Assembly: GCA_016285245.1 (NCBI GenBank)
Contig: JAEEQH010000005.1
Span: 62,001-126,000 of the forward strand
Source of the DNA: Prevotella sp.
GTDB taxonomy: Bacteria > Bacteroidota > Bacteroidia > Bacteroidales > Bacteroidaceae
Direction: 5' to 3'
Length of the DNA: 64,000 bases
Under the pieces are notes generated by a model, which saw only the letters and a list, made by a program, of their open reading frames with translations, was not told the origin of the DNA and made no database searches. Positions 32,569 through 40,480 of this stretch are shown here, piece by piece (the first letter of the stretch is position 1; the number at the start of each line of letters is the position of its first letter). Made by a program: the position numbers and the translations under genes.

Positions 32569-32732
32569 AATCTATATAATTCGTTTGCAAATATACTGCA
32601 TTATTTTGAGATACCCAAGAAAAGCACTTTCTAATTCTATCTTCCGAATTGTTTTACATCTCTTTACATCTCTTGAACTGTGAAAAACGCCTAAATTCTA
32701 ATGGATGTCTTGCAAAAGGTTCATTCAACAAT

Positions 32733-32762
32733 TGTTTTTCTCGGGGAAAAGCTGTATCTTTG
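32733..32762 (+). promoter_or_regulatory. Bacteroidetes-type promoter of the HU-like gene
   Basis: TTG at 32733-32735 (inside TTGTTTTTC), about 19-20 bp, then TATCTTTG at 32755-32762. The start codon is 24 nt further. Confidence 0.65.
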
Positions 32763-32785
32763 TGGCAAAAATCGAAAATACCACT

Positions 32786-33418
32786 ATGCCAAGGAAGAAA
32801 AGCGGAATGCCCTTTGAGGTTTATCCCACCCCGGTGAAGGGAAAAGACGGACGCAACATCCTGTTTGCCAGACCGGCTGGCGGTCGCAACATGCGCATTA
32901 CCGAGGAGCAGATAGACGCCTACGTGGCCAAATACAGCCTGCTGAACCGCGGCCAGCTGGAACTGATGTTTACGGAGTTCAAGCGCTGGGCAGCCGAGAT
33001 GCTGGCCAAGGGCTACAGGATTGACACGCCCATCGGCTCGTTTGCCCCGAAGTTGCGGATGAAGGGCGAGTTTACCGACCCTTCCAAGGTGGGACACGAC
33101 GACGTGGAGCTCGACGGCGTGGACTACAACCCTGGGAAGATTTGGCATAAGGCCATCGATGAGTGGATGCACGACGGCTTCCGTAAGGTGGACCGTCCCG
33201 ACGCGTCAAAGCTCCTGGCCGACAAAGAGCGGTTGGAGCAGCTGATGCACGACACCATCCAGCGGCACGGCGGGGTCATCACGGCCAACACCTTCAGCAT
33301 CGTCAGCGGACTGACATACTATTCTGCCCGCAAGTTGCTCGACGAGTGGACACAGGGCGACAGTCCCAAGCTGCAGAAGACCCGCTTCGGGCAGTCGTAC
33401 ATCTACACGGAAATCTGA
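32786..33418 (+). CDS. HU-family DNA-binding protein, long Bacteroidetes form
   Basis: From the ATG at 32786 (MPRKKSGMPFEVYPTPVKGK) the 210-residue protein has the Bacteroidetes HU-like N-domain: RITEEQIDAYVAKYSLLNRG, FKRWAAEMLAKGYRIDTPIG and SFAPKLRMKGEFTDPSKV. A second ~70-residue C-terminal region follows with a winged-helix-like FSIVSGLTYYSARKLLDEW. Such proteins bend or coat DNA. The ORF-track 27-residue extension covers the promoter and is rejected. Confidence 0.85.
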   Translation: MPRKKSGMPFEVYPTPVKGKDGRNILFARPAGGRNMRITEEQIDAYVAKYSLLNRGQLELMFTEFKRWAAEMLAKGYRIDTPIGSFAPKLRMKGEFTDPSKVGHDDVELDGVDYNPGKIWHKAIDEWMHDGFRKVDRPDASKLLADKERLEQLMHDTIQRHGGVITANTFSIVSGLTYYSARKLLDEWTQGDSPKLQKTRFGQSYIYTEI

Positions 33419-33470
33419 CGGCTATTACAACTGTTTTTTATGCCGTTTGATTTTGAGTCAAGGCGAGGAA

Positions 33471-33536
33471 ATTTTGCGTTCAGGCACAAGACATTTTGCG
33501 TATAGGCGCAAAGCATTTTGCGTATAGGCAAAATCG
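33471..33536. repeat. Three 22-bp tandem repeats
   Basis: Three contiguous 22-bp units, ATTTTGCGTTCAGGCACAAG.., ATTTTGCGTATAGGCGCAAA.., ATTTTGCGTATAGGCAAAAT.., with the last two differing only at their 3' ends. Confidence 0.85.
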
Positions 33537-33619
33537 AAATAACCCTACCCTTTTACCCGGCAACAATGGTCTTTGAACCGCCAAAGGCCTACCCTGTACC
33601 TCAAAAGCTTAGCTTTTCG

Positions 33620-33764
33620 CTCGACAACATCAACAAAATGGCATTTTGTTTTGTATTGTTCTCGCTTATTCGTACTTTGACGATGTCGAAGGTACTGTCA
33701 CTCGACAATAAAAACAAAATGCGGGCATTTTGTTTTGTATTGTTCTCGCTTATTCGTACCTTTG
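33620..33764 (+). promoter_or_regulatory. Tandemly duplicated promoter of the PP2C-like gene
   Basis: Copy B (33701-33764) has TTG (33735-33737), N19, TACCTTTG. Copy A (33620-33679) shares nearly all of the sequence but its -7 box is TACTTTG, one base short. Copy B lies eight bases from the ATG at 33773, so the transcript is almost leaderless. Confidence 0.7.
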
Positions 33765-33772
33765 TCGGCGAT

Positions 33773-34579
33773 ATGGAAGTAATTGAGCAAAGCTGTATAG
33801 CTAAAGACCCTAAGGGGAAGGGCGAAGACGGGCTGGTGGTGACGCCAGACTTCATCGCCGTTATTGACGGCAGCACGTCGAAGTCGGACTACCGCCACTC
33901 ACGATGGCGTACCAACGGACGACAGGCCATGAAGATTGTGGCACGCCACATCAGCCGGATGCCGAAGGAAACGACGCTGGAGAAGTTTCTGACTGGCGTG
34001 ACAGCCGCCATCCGCAGCCACTACAAACGGCGGATGCTGCCACAGCTACAGGAGCACCCCGAGGACCGTCTAACGTGCTCGGTGGTGGTTTACAGCCGCT
34101 TGTGCCGCGAGATATGGATGGTGGGCGACTGCCAATGCCTGGTGGACGGCGAGCTGTACGACAACCCGAAGCCCTACGAGGCCGAGCTGGCGGCGCTGCG
34201 TGCCGAGGAGGTGCGCCGTCAGCTGGCAGCGGGACGGACACAGGACGAGCTGTTGGACAACGACACGGCCCGTCCCGTCATCATTCCACGAATGCTGGAG
34301 ACGATGCGCGAGCAGAACGTCACGTACAGCGTCGTCGACGGTTTCTACATCCCCCGTCAGCTGGTGCGCACGGTGACGCTCGACTTCCGTCCGTGGGAGA
34401 TTGTGCTGGCATCGGACGGCTATCCGTTCCTCTGCCCCACCCTTGCGGAGAGCGAGCAGCGCCTCAGCCGTCAGCATGAGGAAGACCCGCTGAACATCGG
34501 CACGTTCCAGGCGACGAAGTGCTTCCGCCCGGGCTTCAACGGTTTCGACGACAGGACTTTTATACGCTTTCGCGTATAG
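33773..34579 (+). CDS. PP2C-like phosphatase-fold protein
   Basis: From the ATG at 33773 the 268-residue product begins MEVIEQSCIAKDPKGKGEDG and contains DGLVVTPDFIAVIDGSTSKS, resembling the DGxGG/metal region of PP2C proteins. LTCSVVVYSRLCREIWMVGD (GD metal motif) and a late LASDGYPFL follow. This is a divergent PP2C-type protein, probably a metal-dependent phosphatase, with no linked kinase to indicate a substrate. Its stop codon lies in the GATAAGA heptamer repeat that joins it to the convergent PL9 gene. Confidence 0.7.
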   Translation: MEVIEQSCIAKDPKGKGEDGLVVTPDFIAVIDGSTSKSDYRHSRWRTNGRQAMKIVARHISRMPKETTLEKFLTGVTAAIRSHYKRRMLPQLQEHPEDRLTCSVVVYSRLCREIWMVGDCQCLVDGELYDNPKPYEAELAALRAEEVRRQLAAGRTQDELLDNDTARPVIIPRMLETMREQNVTYSVVDGFYIPRQLVRTVTLDFRPWEIVLASDGYPFLCPTLAESEQRLSRQHEEDPLNIGTFQATKCFRPGFNGFDDRTFIRFRV

Positions 34580-34626
34580 ATAAGAGATAATAGATAAGAG
34601 ATACTAGATAAGAGATAAGAGATTTA
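34577..34626. repeat. GATAAGA 7-bp repeats between convergent genes
   Basis: Six heptamers in register (GATAAGA, GATAATA, GATAAGA, GATACTA, GATAAGA, GATAAGA). The PP2C stop TAG and the PL9 stop (TAA, minus) both lie in the repeat edges. Confidence 0.9.
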
Positions 34627-36840
34627 TCTGATTTTCATGCAAGCGACGGTGCGGCCGCCGTTCTCCACTTTCAGTACGATGAGGGACTGGGTGGCGGGCA
34701 GGCGTAGTGTCGTCGTACGGCCAACGAAAGGATGCTGGAACAGGAGGCGTCCGGCGGCATCGTAGCCCTTGACACAGAAGTCGTTACCCATCGTCTCGCC
34801 GTTATTACCCGTCGTCTCGCCGTTGTTACCTGTCGTCTCGCCGTTGACGGTCAGCAGGAGGAGGCCACTCGCCGTGTGACGGAGGCTGAGGGCACTTGAC
34901 ACCGGCTGTTGGGCGACGGCTGAGAGCGCCGTGACGCTGTGGCTGTGCTCATAGGCGCCGAGGTCGGGAGCAGCGCCGTTATAACTGATGCCGCCCACGC
35001 TGATGCCACGATAGTCGGCAGCGCCGACGGCGGTACCGGCATCGATAAGGAACGAGCCGTCGACGAGGTGGGCGAAGGTTGTCTCCGGCAGGGCATCGTC
35101 AGGCTGGCGCGGGCCAATCAGCTCCTCGTGGTTGTCGACGGCGAGGAACTGTGCGGGAGCCGCTTTCTGGAACTCGCTGCTGACAACCGTCAGCCCCTTC
35201 AGCGTCTCGTCGACCTCGAAACGGCCGTACTGCCCGTATTTCCCATGCTCGCCGTCCTTGATGACGCCGTTCTTGTCGCGCTTGTCGGTGGCGTCGTTGT
35301 CGTTGATGGCGATGCAGTTGGTGAGGCGCACCTCATGGCCGTCGGCTATCTCCTCGTAGATGCGGTAGGAGTAGGTCTTGTCGCTAATGCTCTTCAGCGT
35401 CATGCCCGTGCAGTTATTGAGGATGATGTCGCCGGCATTATGGTTCTGGTCGAAGCCCTTAGCCTTGTTACAGACGGCCAGGCAGCGGTTCATGTAGATG
35501 TTCATCGCCCCTTGGTTCGAGCCACACTTGAAGCCGTTGCCGTTGCCGTCGGGCGCCAGTCTGTCGAGGTCGAGGAATCCGTTCTTGTAAGCGATGCAAT
35601 TCTCCAGGATAACGCAGACATTGTCCTTCTGTCCGCTGTCCTTCTTGTAAAAGACGTCCCAGCCGTCGTCAGAGTTCAGCCACGCCCGACAGCCGTAGAA
35701 GTAGTTGCCGTCGCCGACGGAGAGCTTGGGTGCGAAGCCGTCGGCATCGCCCTCGCCCTCGTCACAGTTCAGGTAGGCGTCGCAGTTCACGACGCTGTTG
35801 AAGGCGGCGAGGTTCTTCATCTGGAGTCCCGTGTCACCGTTCTTGTAGAAGTTGCACGCCTCGATGAGGTTGTCGTGTGCCTGGTATTCCGGGAAGCCGT
35901 CCTTCGACTCGCGCTCTATGAGCAGTCCGTTGTCCGAGGCGTTACAGATATCAATATGGTAGAAGTGCCAGTAGGAGCCCGTCAGACGGATGCCCTGCTG
36001 GGGGTTGTCGGCGTGCTTGTGGTAGGGCATGGCCGAGAAGTCGAGCACCGCCCGTCCGTCGTCACACCTCAGGGTGATGAGCTTCTCGCGGCTGCCGCAG
36101 TTGCTGATGTTCACTCGGGCATCGTAGACATACGTGCCAGAGAGCATGACGATGGTGTCGCCAGCCCCCGCCAGGTTGACTGCCCGCTGCAGCGAGAAGA
36201 ACGGTTTTTCCAGCGTGCCGTCGGCCGTTTGGTCGTCGCCCGTTGGTGAGCACCAGAAGGTCTCGACGATGCCGTTGTCGGCGACAGGTGCCTCCCCTCC
36301 CCCTCCGGCCTCCGGGTCGTAGGGATAGACGGCGAGGTTGTCGATGTCGCAGTCGTTGGAACCGTTGTAGTTCTCCAGCTTCACACGGTTGGCCAGCGGG
36401 TCGTTCACGCTGACGCTGTTGTGCTCGGCCGTCGACTTGCTGAACTCCTGCACCTGCGTCCACGTCAGGCCACCGTCATGCGAGGTGTATACGCGGATGT
36501 ACTTCTTTGTACGGCCCTCGTCGAAGGTCACCTTGCCGATGCCCTCGCCGACGATGGGCGTCACCACATAGGAGCCGCCCTTCACCATACGGAGGTCGGC
36601 CAGCGAGCCGTCCTTCACGTAGTTGGTCTTCATCGAAGCGCCGAGCACGACATAGGCGTTCTTGAAGCGCCACTCGCCTTGTCCCTCAACGTTGGCTGCA
36701 AACTCCGTCTGTGCCTGTTCGCTGCTGACGAGGCCGGTGTCGTCGAATGTCTGTAGGAAATAAGGCTCCTGAGCCCATACTGATACGGATGCCCACAGCA
36801 TGGCCAGGGCAAGGAATGGTTTGCAGATCTTGGTTGTCAT
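34624..36840 (-). CDS. PL9-family pectate lyase with type-IX-like C-terminal domain
   Basis: The signal peptide ends VSVWA. Residues ~25-170 form a carbohydrate-binding-like beta domain. A right-handed beta-helix follows (~190-620) with the PL9 core DADGFAPKLSVGDGNYFYGC and RAWLNSDDGWDVFYK, whose Asp cluster binds the catalytic calcium. The family cleaves polygalacturonate by beta-elimination. A linker of three 7-residue units (GETTGNN) precedes a ~70-residue C-terminal domain (CVKGYDAAGRLLFQ ... LKVENGGRTVACMKIR) like type A type-IX secretion signals. No other pectin genes are adjacent. Confidence 0.88.
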   Translation of the reverse strand: MTTKICKPFLALAMLWASVSVWAQEPYFLQTFDDTGLVSSEQAQTEFAANVEGQGEWRFKNAYVVLGASMKTNYVKDGSLADLRMVKGGSYVVTPIVGEGIGKVTFDEGRTKKYIRVYTSHDGGLTWTQVQEFSKSTAEHNSVSVNDPLANRVKLENYNGSNDCDIDNLAVYPYDPEAGGGGEAPVADNGIVETFWCSPTGDDQTADGTLEKPFFSLQRAVNLAGAGDTIVMLSGTYVYDARVNISNCGSREKLITLRCDDGRAVLDFSAMPYHKHADNPQQGIRLTGSYWHFYHIDICNASDNGLLIERESKDGFPEYQAHDNLIEACNFYKNGDTGLQMKNLAAFNSVVNCDAYLNCDEGEGDADGFAPKLSVGDGNYFYGCRAWLNSDDGWDVFYKKDSGQKDNVCVILENCIAYKNGFLDLDRLAPDGNGNGFKCGSNQGAMNIYMNRCLAVCNKAKGFDQNHNAGDIILNNCTGMTLKSISDKTYSYRIYEEIADGHEVRLTNCIAINDNDATDKRDKNGVIKDGEHGKYGQYGRFEVDETLKGLTVVSSEFQKAAPAQFLAVDNHEELIGPRQPDDALPETTFAHLVDGSFLIDAGTAVGAADYRGISVGGISYNGAAPDLGAYEHSHSVTALSAVAQQPVSSALSLRHTASGLLLLTVNGETTGNNGETTGNNGETMGNDFCVKGYDAAGRLLFQHPFVGRTTTLRLPATQSLIVLKVENGGRTVACMKIR

Positions 36841-36930
36841 TTTTGACTAATCGTAGTTTGTTTTGTTTCAATTCGGCCGCAAAAGTACAGAAAAGTCTGC
36901 AAATGACAAAGAAAAAACAAAAATAATTCG

Positions 36931-36938
36931 TACCTTTG
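36931..36938 (+). promoter_or_regulatory. -7 element of pepT
   Basis: TACCTTTG in a context (TTCGTACCTTTGTCGGCG) nearly identical to the PP2C promoter at 33757. It lies 20 nt before the pepT start. The -33 element is unclear. Confidence 0.5.
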
Positions 36939-36958
36939 TCGGCGCAAAACGCTAAGAT

Positions 36959-38197
36959 ATGGATATTACAGAGAGATTCCTGAACTACACGAAATACGAC
37001 ACGCAGTCGGCAGAGGACAGCCAGACGGTGCCGAGTACCGCGAAACAGCTGGTCTTTGCAGAGTACCTGAAGAAGGAGCTGGAGGCCGAAGGGCTGAGCG
37101 ACGTCGTAATGGACGACAAGGGCTACATCTACGCCACGCTGAAGGCTAATACGAAGGAGGATATCCCCACCATCGGCTTCATCTCGCACTACGACACCTC
37201 GCCCGACTGCTCGGGAGCCGACGTCAAGGCCCGCATCGTGAACAACTACAATGGCGGAGACATTGTGCTGGGGGGATTCGAGGAACGAGATTACCTTATA
37301 ATGTCTCCCAAGAAGTTTCCGGAGCTGCTGAGCCACGTGGGGGAGGACCTCATCGTCACCGACGGCACGACGCTGCTGGGTGCCGACGACAAGGCCGGCA
37401 TCGCTGAGATTGTGCAGGCGATGGTGTACCTGCAGGAGCACAAGGAGGTGAAGCACGGCGACATCCGCTTGGCCTTCAACCCCGACGAGGAGATCGGCAT
37501 GGGTGCCCACCACTTCGACGTGGAGCGCTTCGGTTGCCAGTGGGCGTACACCATGGACGGCGGCGACGTTGGCGAGCTGGAGTTCGAGAACTTCAACGCC
37601 GCGTCGGCGAAGATATATATAAAAGGTGTAAGCGTGCACCCCGGCTATGCCAAGGGCAAGATGGTGAACGCCAACCGGCTGGCGGCGGAGTTTGCCGCCC
37701 TGCTGCCCGCCGACGAGACACCCGAGACGACTGAGGGCTACCAGGGGTTCTACCACCTGACGGCCATCCAGGGTACGGTGGAGCAGGCCACGCTGTCGTA
37801 CATCATCCGCGACCACGACCGCGACCGCTTCGAGGACCGCAAGCGTGCCATCCAGAACGCCGTCATCGCAATGAACGAGCGTTACGGCGAGGGTACGGTG
37901 ACGGCCGAGGTGAAGGACCAGTACTACAACATGAAGGAGAAGATTGAGCCACAGATGCACGTCATCGACGTTGTGCTGCACGCCATGCAGGCCGTCGGTG
38001 TGGCTCCGAAGGTGAAGCCCATCCGTGGCGGCACCGACGGTGCGCAGCTGTCGTTCCGCGGTCTGCCCTGCCCCAACATCTTTGCCGGCGGCGTGAACTT
38101 CCACGGCCCCTACGAGTTCGTGAGCATCCAGTCGATGGAGAAGGCGATGCAGGTCATCGTTAAGATCTGCGAGCTGACAGCCGACTATAATAGATAA
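36959..38197 (+). CDS. pepT: Peptidase T (tripeptide aminopeptidase)
   Basis: The 412-residue product has the M20B peptidase layout: [16 protein letters not shown] (first metal His-Asp), [15 protein letters not shown] (bridging Asp), [15 protein letters not shown] (catalytic Glu-Glu), [20 protein letters not shown], the lid [19 protein letters not shown], and [19 protein letters not shown] near the end. It removes N-terminal residues from tripeptides in the cytoplasm. Its last two codons and stop lie in a GATAAGA repeat that continues to the next gene's ATG. Confidence 0.95.
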   Translation: MDITERFLNYTKYDTQSAEDSQTVPSTAKQLVFAEYLKKELEAEGLSDVVMDDKGYIYATLKANTKEDIPTIGFISHYDTSPDCSGADVKARIVNNYNGGDIVLGGFEERDYLIMSPKKFPELLSHVGEDLIVTDGTTLLGADDKAGIAEIVQAMVYLQEHKEVKHGDIRLAFNPDEEIGMGAHHFDVERFGCQWAYTMDGGDVGELEFENFNAASAKIYIKGVSVHPGYAKGKMVNANRLAAEFAALLPADETPETTEGYQGFYHLTAIQGTVEQATLSYIIRDHDRDRFEDRKRAIQNAVIAMNERYGEGTVTAEVKDQYYNMKEKIEPQMHVIDVVLHAMQAVGVAPKVKPIRGGTDGAQLSFRGLPCPNIFAGGVNFHGPYEFVSIQSMEKAMQVIVKICELTADYNR

Positions 38198-38210
38198 GAG
38201 ATAAGAGATG
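38188..38210. repeat. GATAAGA heptamers spanning the pepT stop and antiporter start
   Basis: AATAGATAAGAGATAAGAGATGG holds the pepT stop (TAA) and the ATG of the antiporter at 38208. It is the same heptamer as at 34577-34626. Confidence 0.85.
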
Positions 38211-40475
38211 GCGGAGTTACCTGCAATGATACAAGACCTGGCGCTGATACTCGTTGTAGCGGGCATCGTGACGCTGGTGTTCAAGCGGCTGAAGCAGCCG
38301 CTGGTGCTGGGCTACATCGTGGCTGGTTTCCTTGTGTCTCCCCATATGCCGCTGACGGCGTCAGTGGCCGACATGGCGAACATCCACCTGTGGGCAGACA
38401 TCGGCGTGATGTTCCTGCTGTTCTCGCTGGGTCTGGACTTCTCGTTCAAGAAAATCCTGAAGATGGGTGCCTCGCCGATCATCTCGACCGTCACCATCAT
38501 CTTCTCGATGTCGATGCTCGGCATCATCGTCGGCCACCTGTTCGGCTGGACGAAGATGGACTGCATCTTCCTCGGCGGTATGCTGGCCATGTCGTCGACC
38601 ACCATTATCTATAAGGCTTTCGACGACCTTGGTCTGCGCCAGCAGCAGTTTGCCGGACTGGTGATGTCGGTGCTCATCCTGGAGGACATCCTTGCCATTG
38701 TCATGATGGTGATGCTGAGTGCCATTGCCGGCGGCGGCAATCCCGACGGCGGACAGATGGTGGGCTCGGTGCTGAAGATCGGCTTCTTCCTCGTGCTGTG
38801 GCTTGTCGTTGGCATCTTCGCCGTACCGCTGTTCCTGCGCAAGGTACGCCGGCTGATCAATGCCGAGGTGCTGCTCATCGTGTCGCTGGGCCTGTGCTGT
38901 GCCATGGCGGTGTTCTCGACGAAGGTGGGCTTCTCGTCGGCCTTCGGTGCCTTCATCATGGGTAGCATCCTGGCCGAGACGGTCGAGGCGGAACGCATCG
39001 AGAAGCTGGTGGAGCCGGTGAAGAACCTCTTCGGCGCCATTTTCTTCGTGTCGGTAGGTATGCTCGTCGACCCGCAGATCCTCGTCGACTATGCCTTCCC
39101 CATCCTCACCCTCGTGCTGACCATCCTCGTCGGGCAGTCGGTCTTCGGCTCGATGGCCTTCATCCTCGGCGGCGAGAGCCTGAAGTCGGCCATGCGCTGC
39201 GGCTTCTCTATGGCGCAGATCGGTGAGTTCTCGTTTATCATCGCCTCGCTGGGTCTGTCGCTGGGCGTCATCGGTGATTTCCTCTATCCGGTCGTGGTGG
39301 CCGTATCGGTCATAACCACGTTCCTCACACCTTACATGATACGGCTCGCCACACCGGTTTACAACACCCTGGAACCCCGTCTGCCGTCACGGCTCATCAG
39401 CTCGCTGAACCACCTGTCGACGAGCCGGTCGGAGACGACGGCACGGTCGGGTCACAACAGCCTGTGGAAACGTCTGCTGAAGCAGATGACCATCAACACG
39501 GTGGTCTACTCCATCCTCTCGACGGCGGTCATCGCGCTGATGTTCATGTTCGTGCTGCCGCTGACGCGCCGTATGCTGCCCGGCTGGGAGCTCCACTGGT
39601 ATGCCAACGCCATCACCGGCTCGCTCACCGTGCTGCTGATAGCCCCCTTCCTGCGTGCCATGGTGATGAAGAAGAACCGCTCGGAGGAGTGGAAGGCGCT
39701 GTGGGCGGAGAGCAACCGCAACCGTCTGCCCCTGCTGTTCACCATCCTTGTGCGCTTCGTCATCGCGGTGAACTTCATCTTCTACATCTGCAACTACCTG
39801 AGCCGCTTCACCCCCGCCATCATGATCACCATCGGCGTGGTGCTGATACTGCTCATCGTCGCCTCCCGTCGCATCAAGCACAACAGCATCCGGCTGGAGC
39901 GGCTGTTCATCAACAACCTGCGTTCGCGCGACATCGAGGCACAGGTACACGGCCGCAAGCGTCCGCTGTACGAGAACCGCCTGCTGGACCGTGACATCCA
40001 CATCGCCGACTTCGAGGTGCCCATCGACTCGCGTTGGGCAGGCAGCACGCTGAAGGAGCTGGCGCTGGGTCGCAAGTACGGTGTCCACGTGAGCAGCATC
40101 CTGCGTGGCAGCCGCCGTCTGAACATCCCCGACGGCGACTCCATCATCTTCCCCGCCGACCACCTGCAGGTCATCGGCAGCGACGAGCAGCTGAGCCAGC
40201 TGCACCACGCCCTTCAGACGGACATCCTGGGCGACGACCCTGAGCTGGAGAAGCGTGAGATGCGCCTGCGCCAGCTCATCATCGGCACCGACAGCCCGTT
40301 CATCGGCCAGACGCTGGAAGAGAGCGGCATCCGCAGCCATTACAGCTGCATGGTCGTGGGATTGGAGGAAGGCAAGGAGAACCTCTCGACCTTCTCGCCG
40401 AAGCGTCGTTTCAAGGAGGGTGACATCATCTGGATCGTCGGTGAGCAGGAGTCGCTCGACTCCTTACTGAAATAA
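38208..40475 (+). CDS. CPA2-type cation/proton antiporter with two TrkA-C domains
   Basis: Residues 1-~390 contain about 12 membrane helices with the KefB/CPA2 motifs LVLGYIVAGFLVSP, LFSLGLDFSFKKIL and FSSAFGAFIMGSILAET. Unusually a second membrane block of four or so helices (~430-560) follows. The C-terminus has two TrkA-C-like regulatory domains (residues ~605-690 and ~695-755: IDSRWAGSTLKELALG, SPFIGQTLEESGI). No TrkA-N (Rossmann) domain is seen between them and the membrane part. It probably exchanges K+ or Na+ for protons at the inner membrane. It sits 10 nt after pepT. Confidence 0.9.
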   Translation: MAELPAMIQDLALILVVAGIVTLVFKRLKQPLVLGYIVAGFLVSPHMPLTASVADMANIHLWADIGVMFLLFSLGLDFSFKKILKMGASPIISTVTIIFSMSMLGIIVGHLFGWTKMDCIFLGGMLAMSSTTIIYKAFDDLGLRQQQFAGLVMSVLILEDILAIVMMVMLSAIAGGGNPDGGQMVGSVLKIGFFLVLWLVVGIFAVPLFLRKVRRLINAEVLLIVSLGLCCAMAVFSTKVGFSSAFGAFIMGSILAETVEAERIEKLVEPVKNLFGAIFFVSVGMLVDPQILVDYAFPILTLVLTILVGQSVFGSMAFILGGESLKSAMRCGFSMAQIGEFSFIIASLGLSLGVIGDFLYPVVVAVSVITTFLTPYMIRLATPVYNTLEPRLPSRLISSLNHLSTSRSETTARSGHNSLWKRLLKQMTINTVVYSILSTAVIALMFMFVLPLTRRMLPGWELHWYANAITGSLTVLLIAPFLRAMVMKKNRSEEWKALWAESNRNRLPLLFTILVRFVIAVNFIFYICNYLSRFTPAIMITIGVVLILLIVASRRIKHNSIRLERLFINNLRSRDIEAQVHGRKRPLYENRLLDRDIHIADFEVPIDSRWAGSTLKELALGRKYGVHVSSILRGSRRLNIPDGDSIIFPADHLQVIGSDEQLSQLHHALQTDILGDDPELEKREMRLRQLIIGTDSPFIGQTLEESGIRSHYSCMVVGLEEGKENLSTFSPKRRFKEGDIIWIVGEQESLDSLLK

Positions 40476-40480
40476 GCCCA

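Larger units (their letters stand above)
33419..33772. other. Repeat-rich intergenic region with a duplicated promoter
   Basis: This 354-bp gap contains three 22-bp tandem repeats (33471-33536) and two copies of a ~60-bp promoter segment (33620-33679 and 33701-33764). The ORF track extends the PP2C gene back to 33518 through it, but those residues (FCFVLFSLIRTL twice) are only the translated duplication. Confidence 0.75.

Noticed and set aside
33518-33772. N-terminal extension of the PP2C-like gene
   Set aside because: The extra residues are the translated duplicated promoter; the promoter at 33735-33764 could not serve a start upstream of itself.
34939-36249. 436-residue plus-strand ORF opposite the PL9 lyase
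   Set aside because: Valine-rich shadow of the lyase coding strand with no domain motif; the minus strand has signal peptide, PL9 motifs and sorting domain.
36686-38284. 532-residue minus-strand ORF opposite pepT
   Set aside because: Leu/Val/His-rich antisense of pepT, whose active-site motifs are unambiguous on the plus strand.
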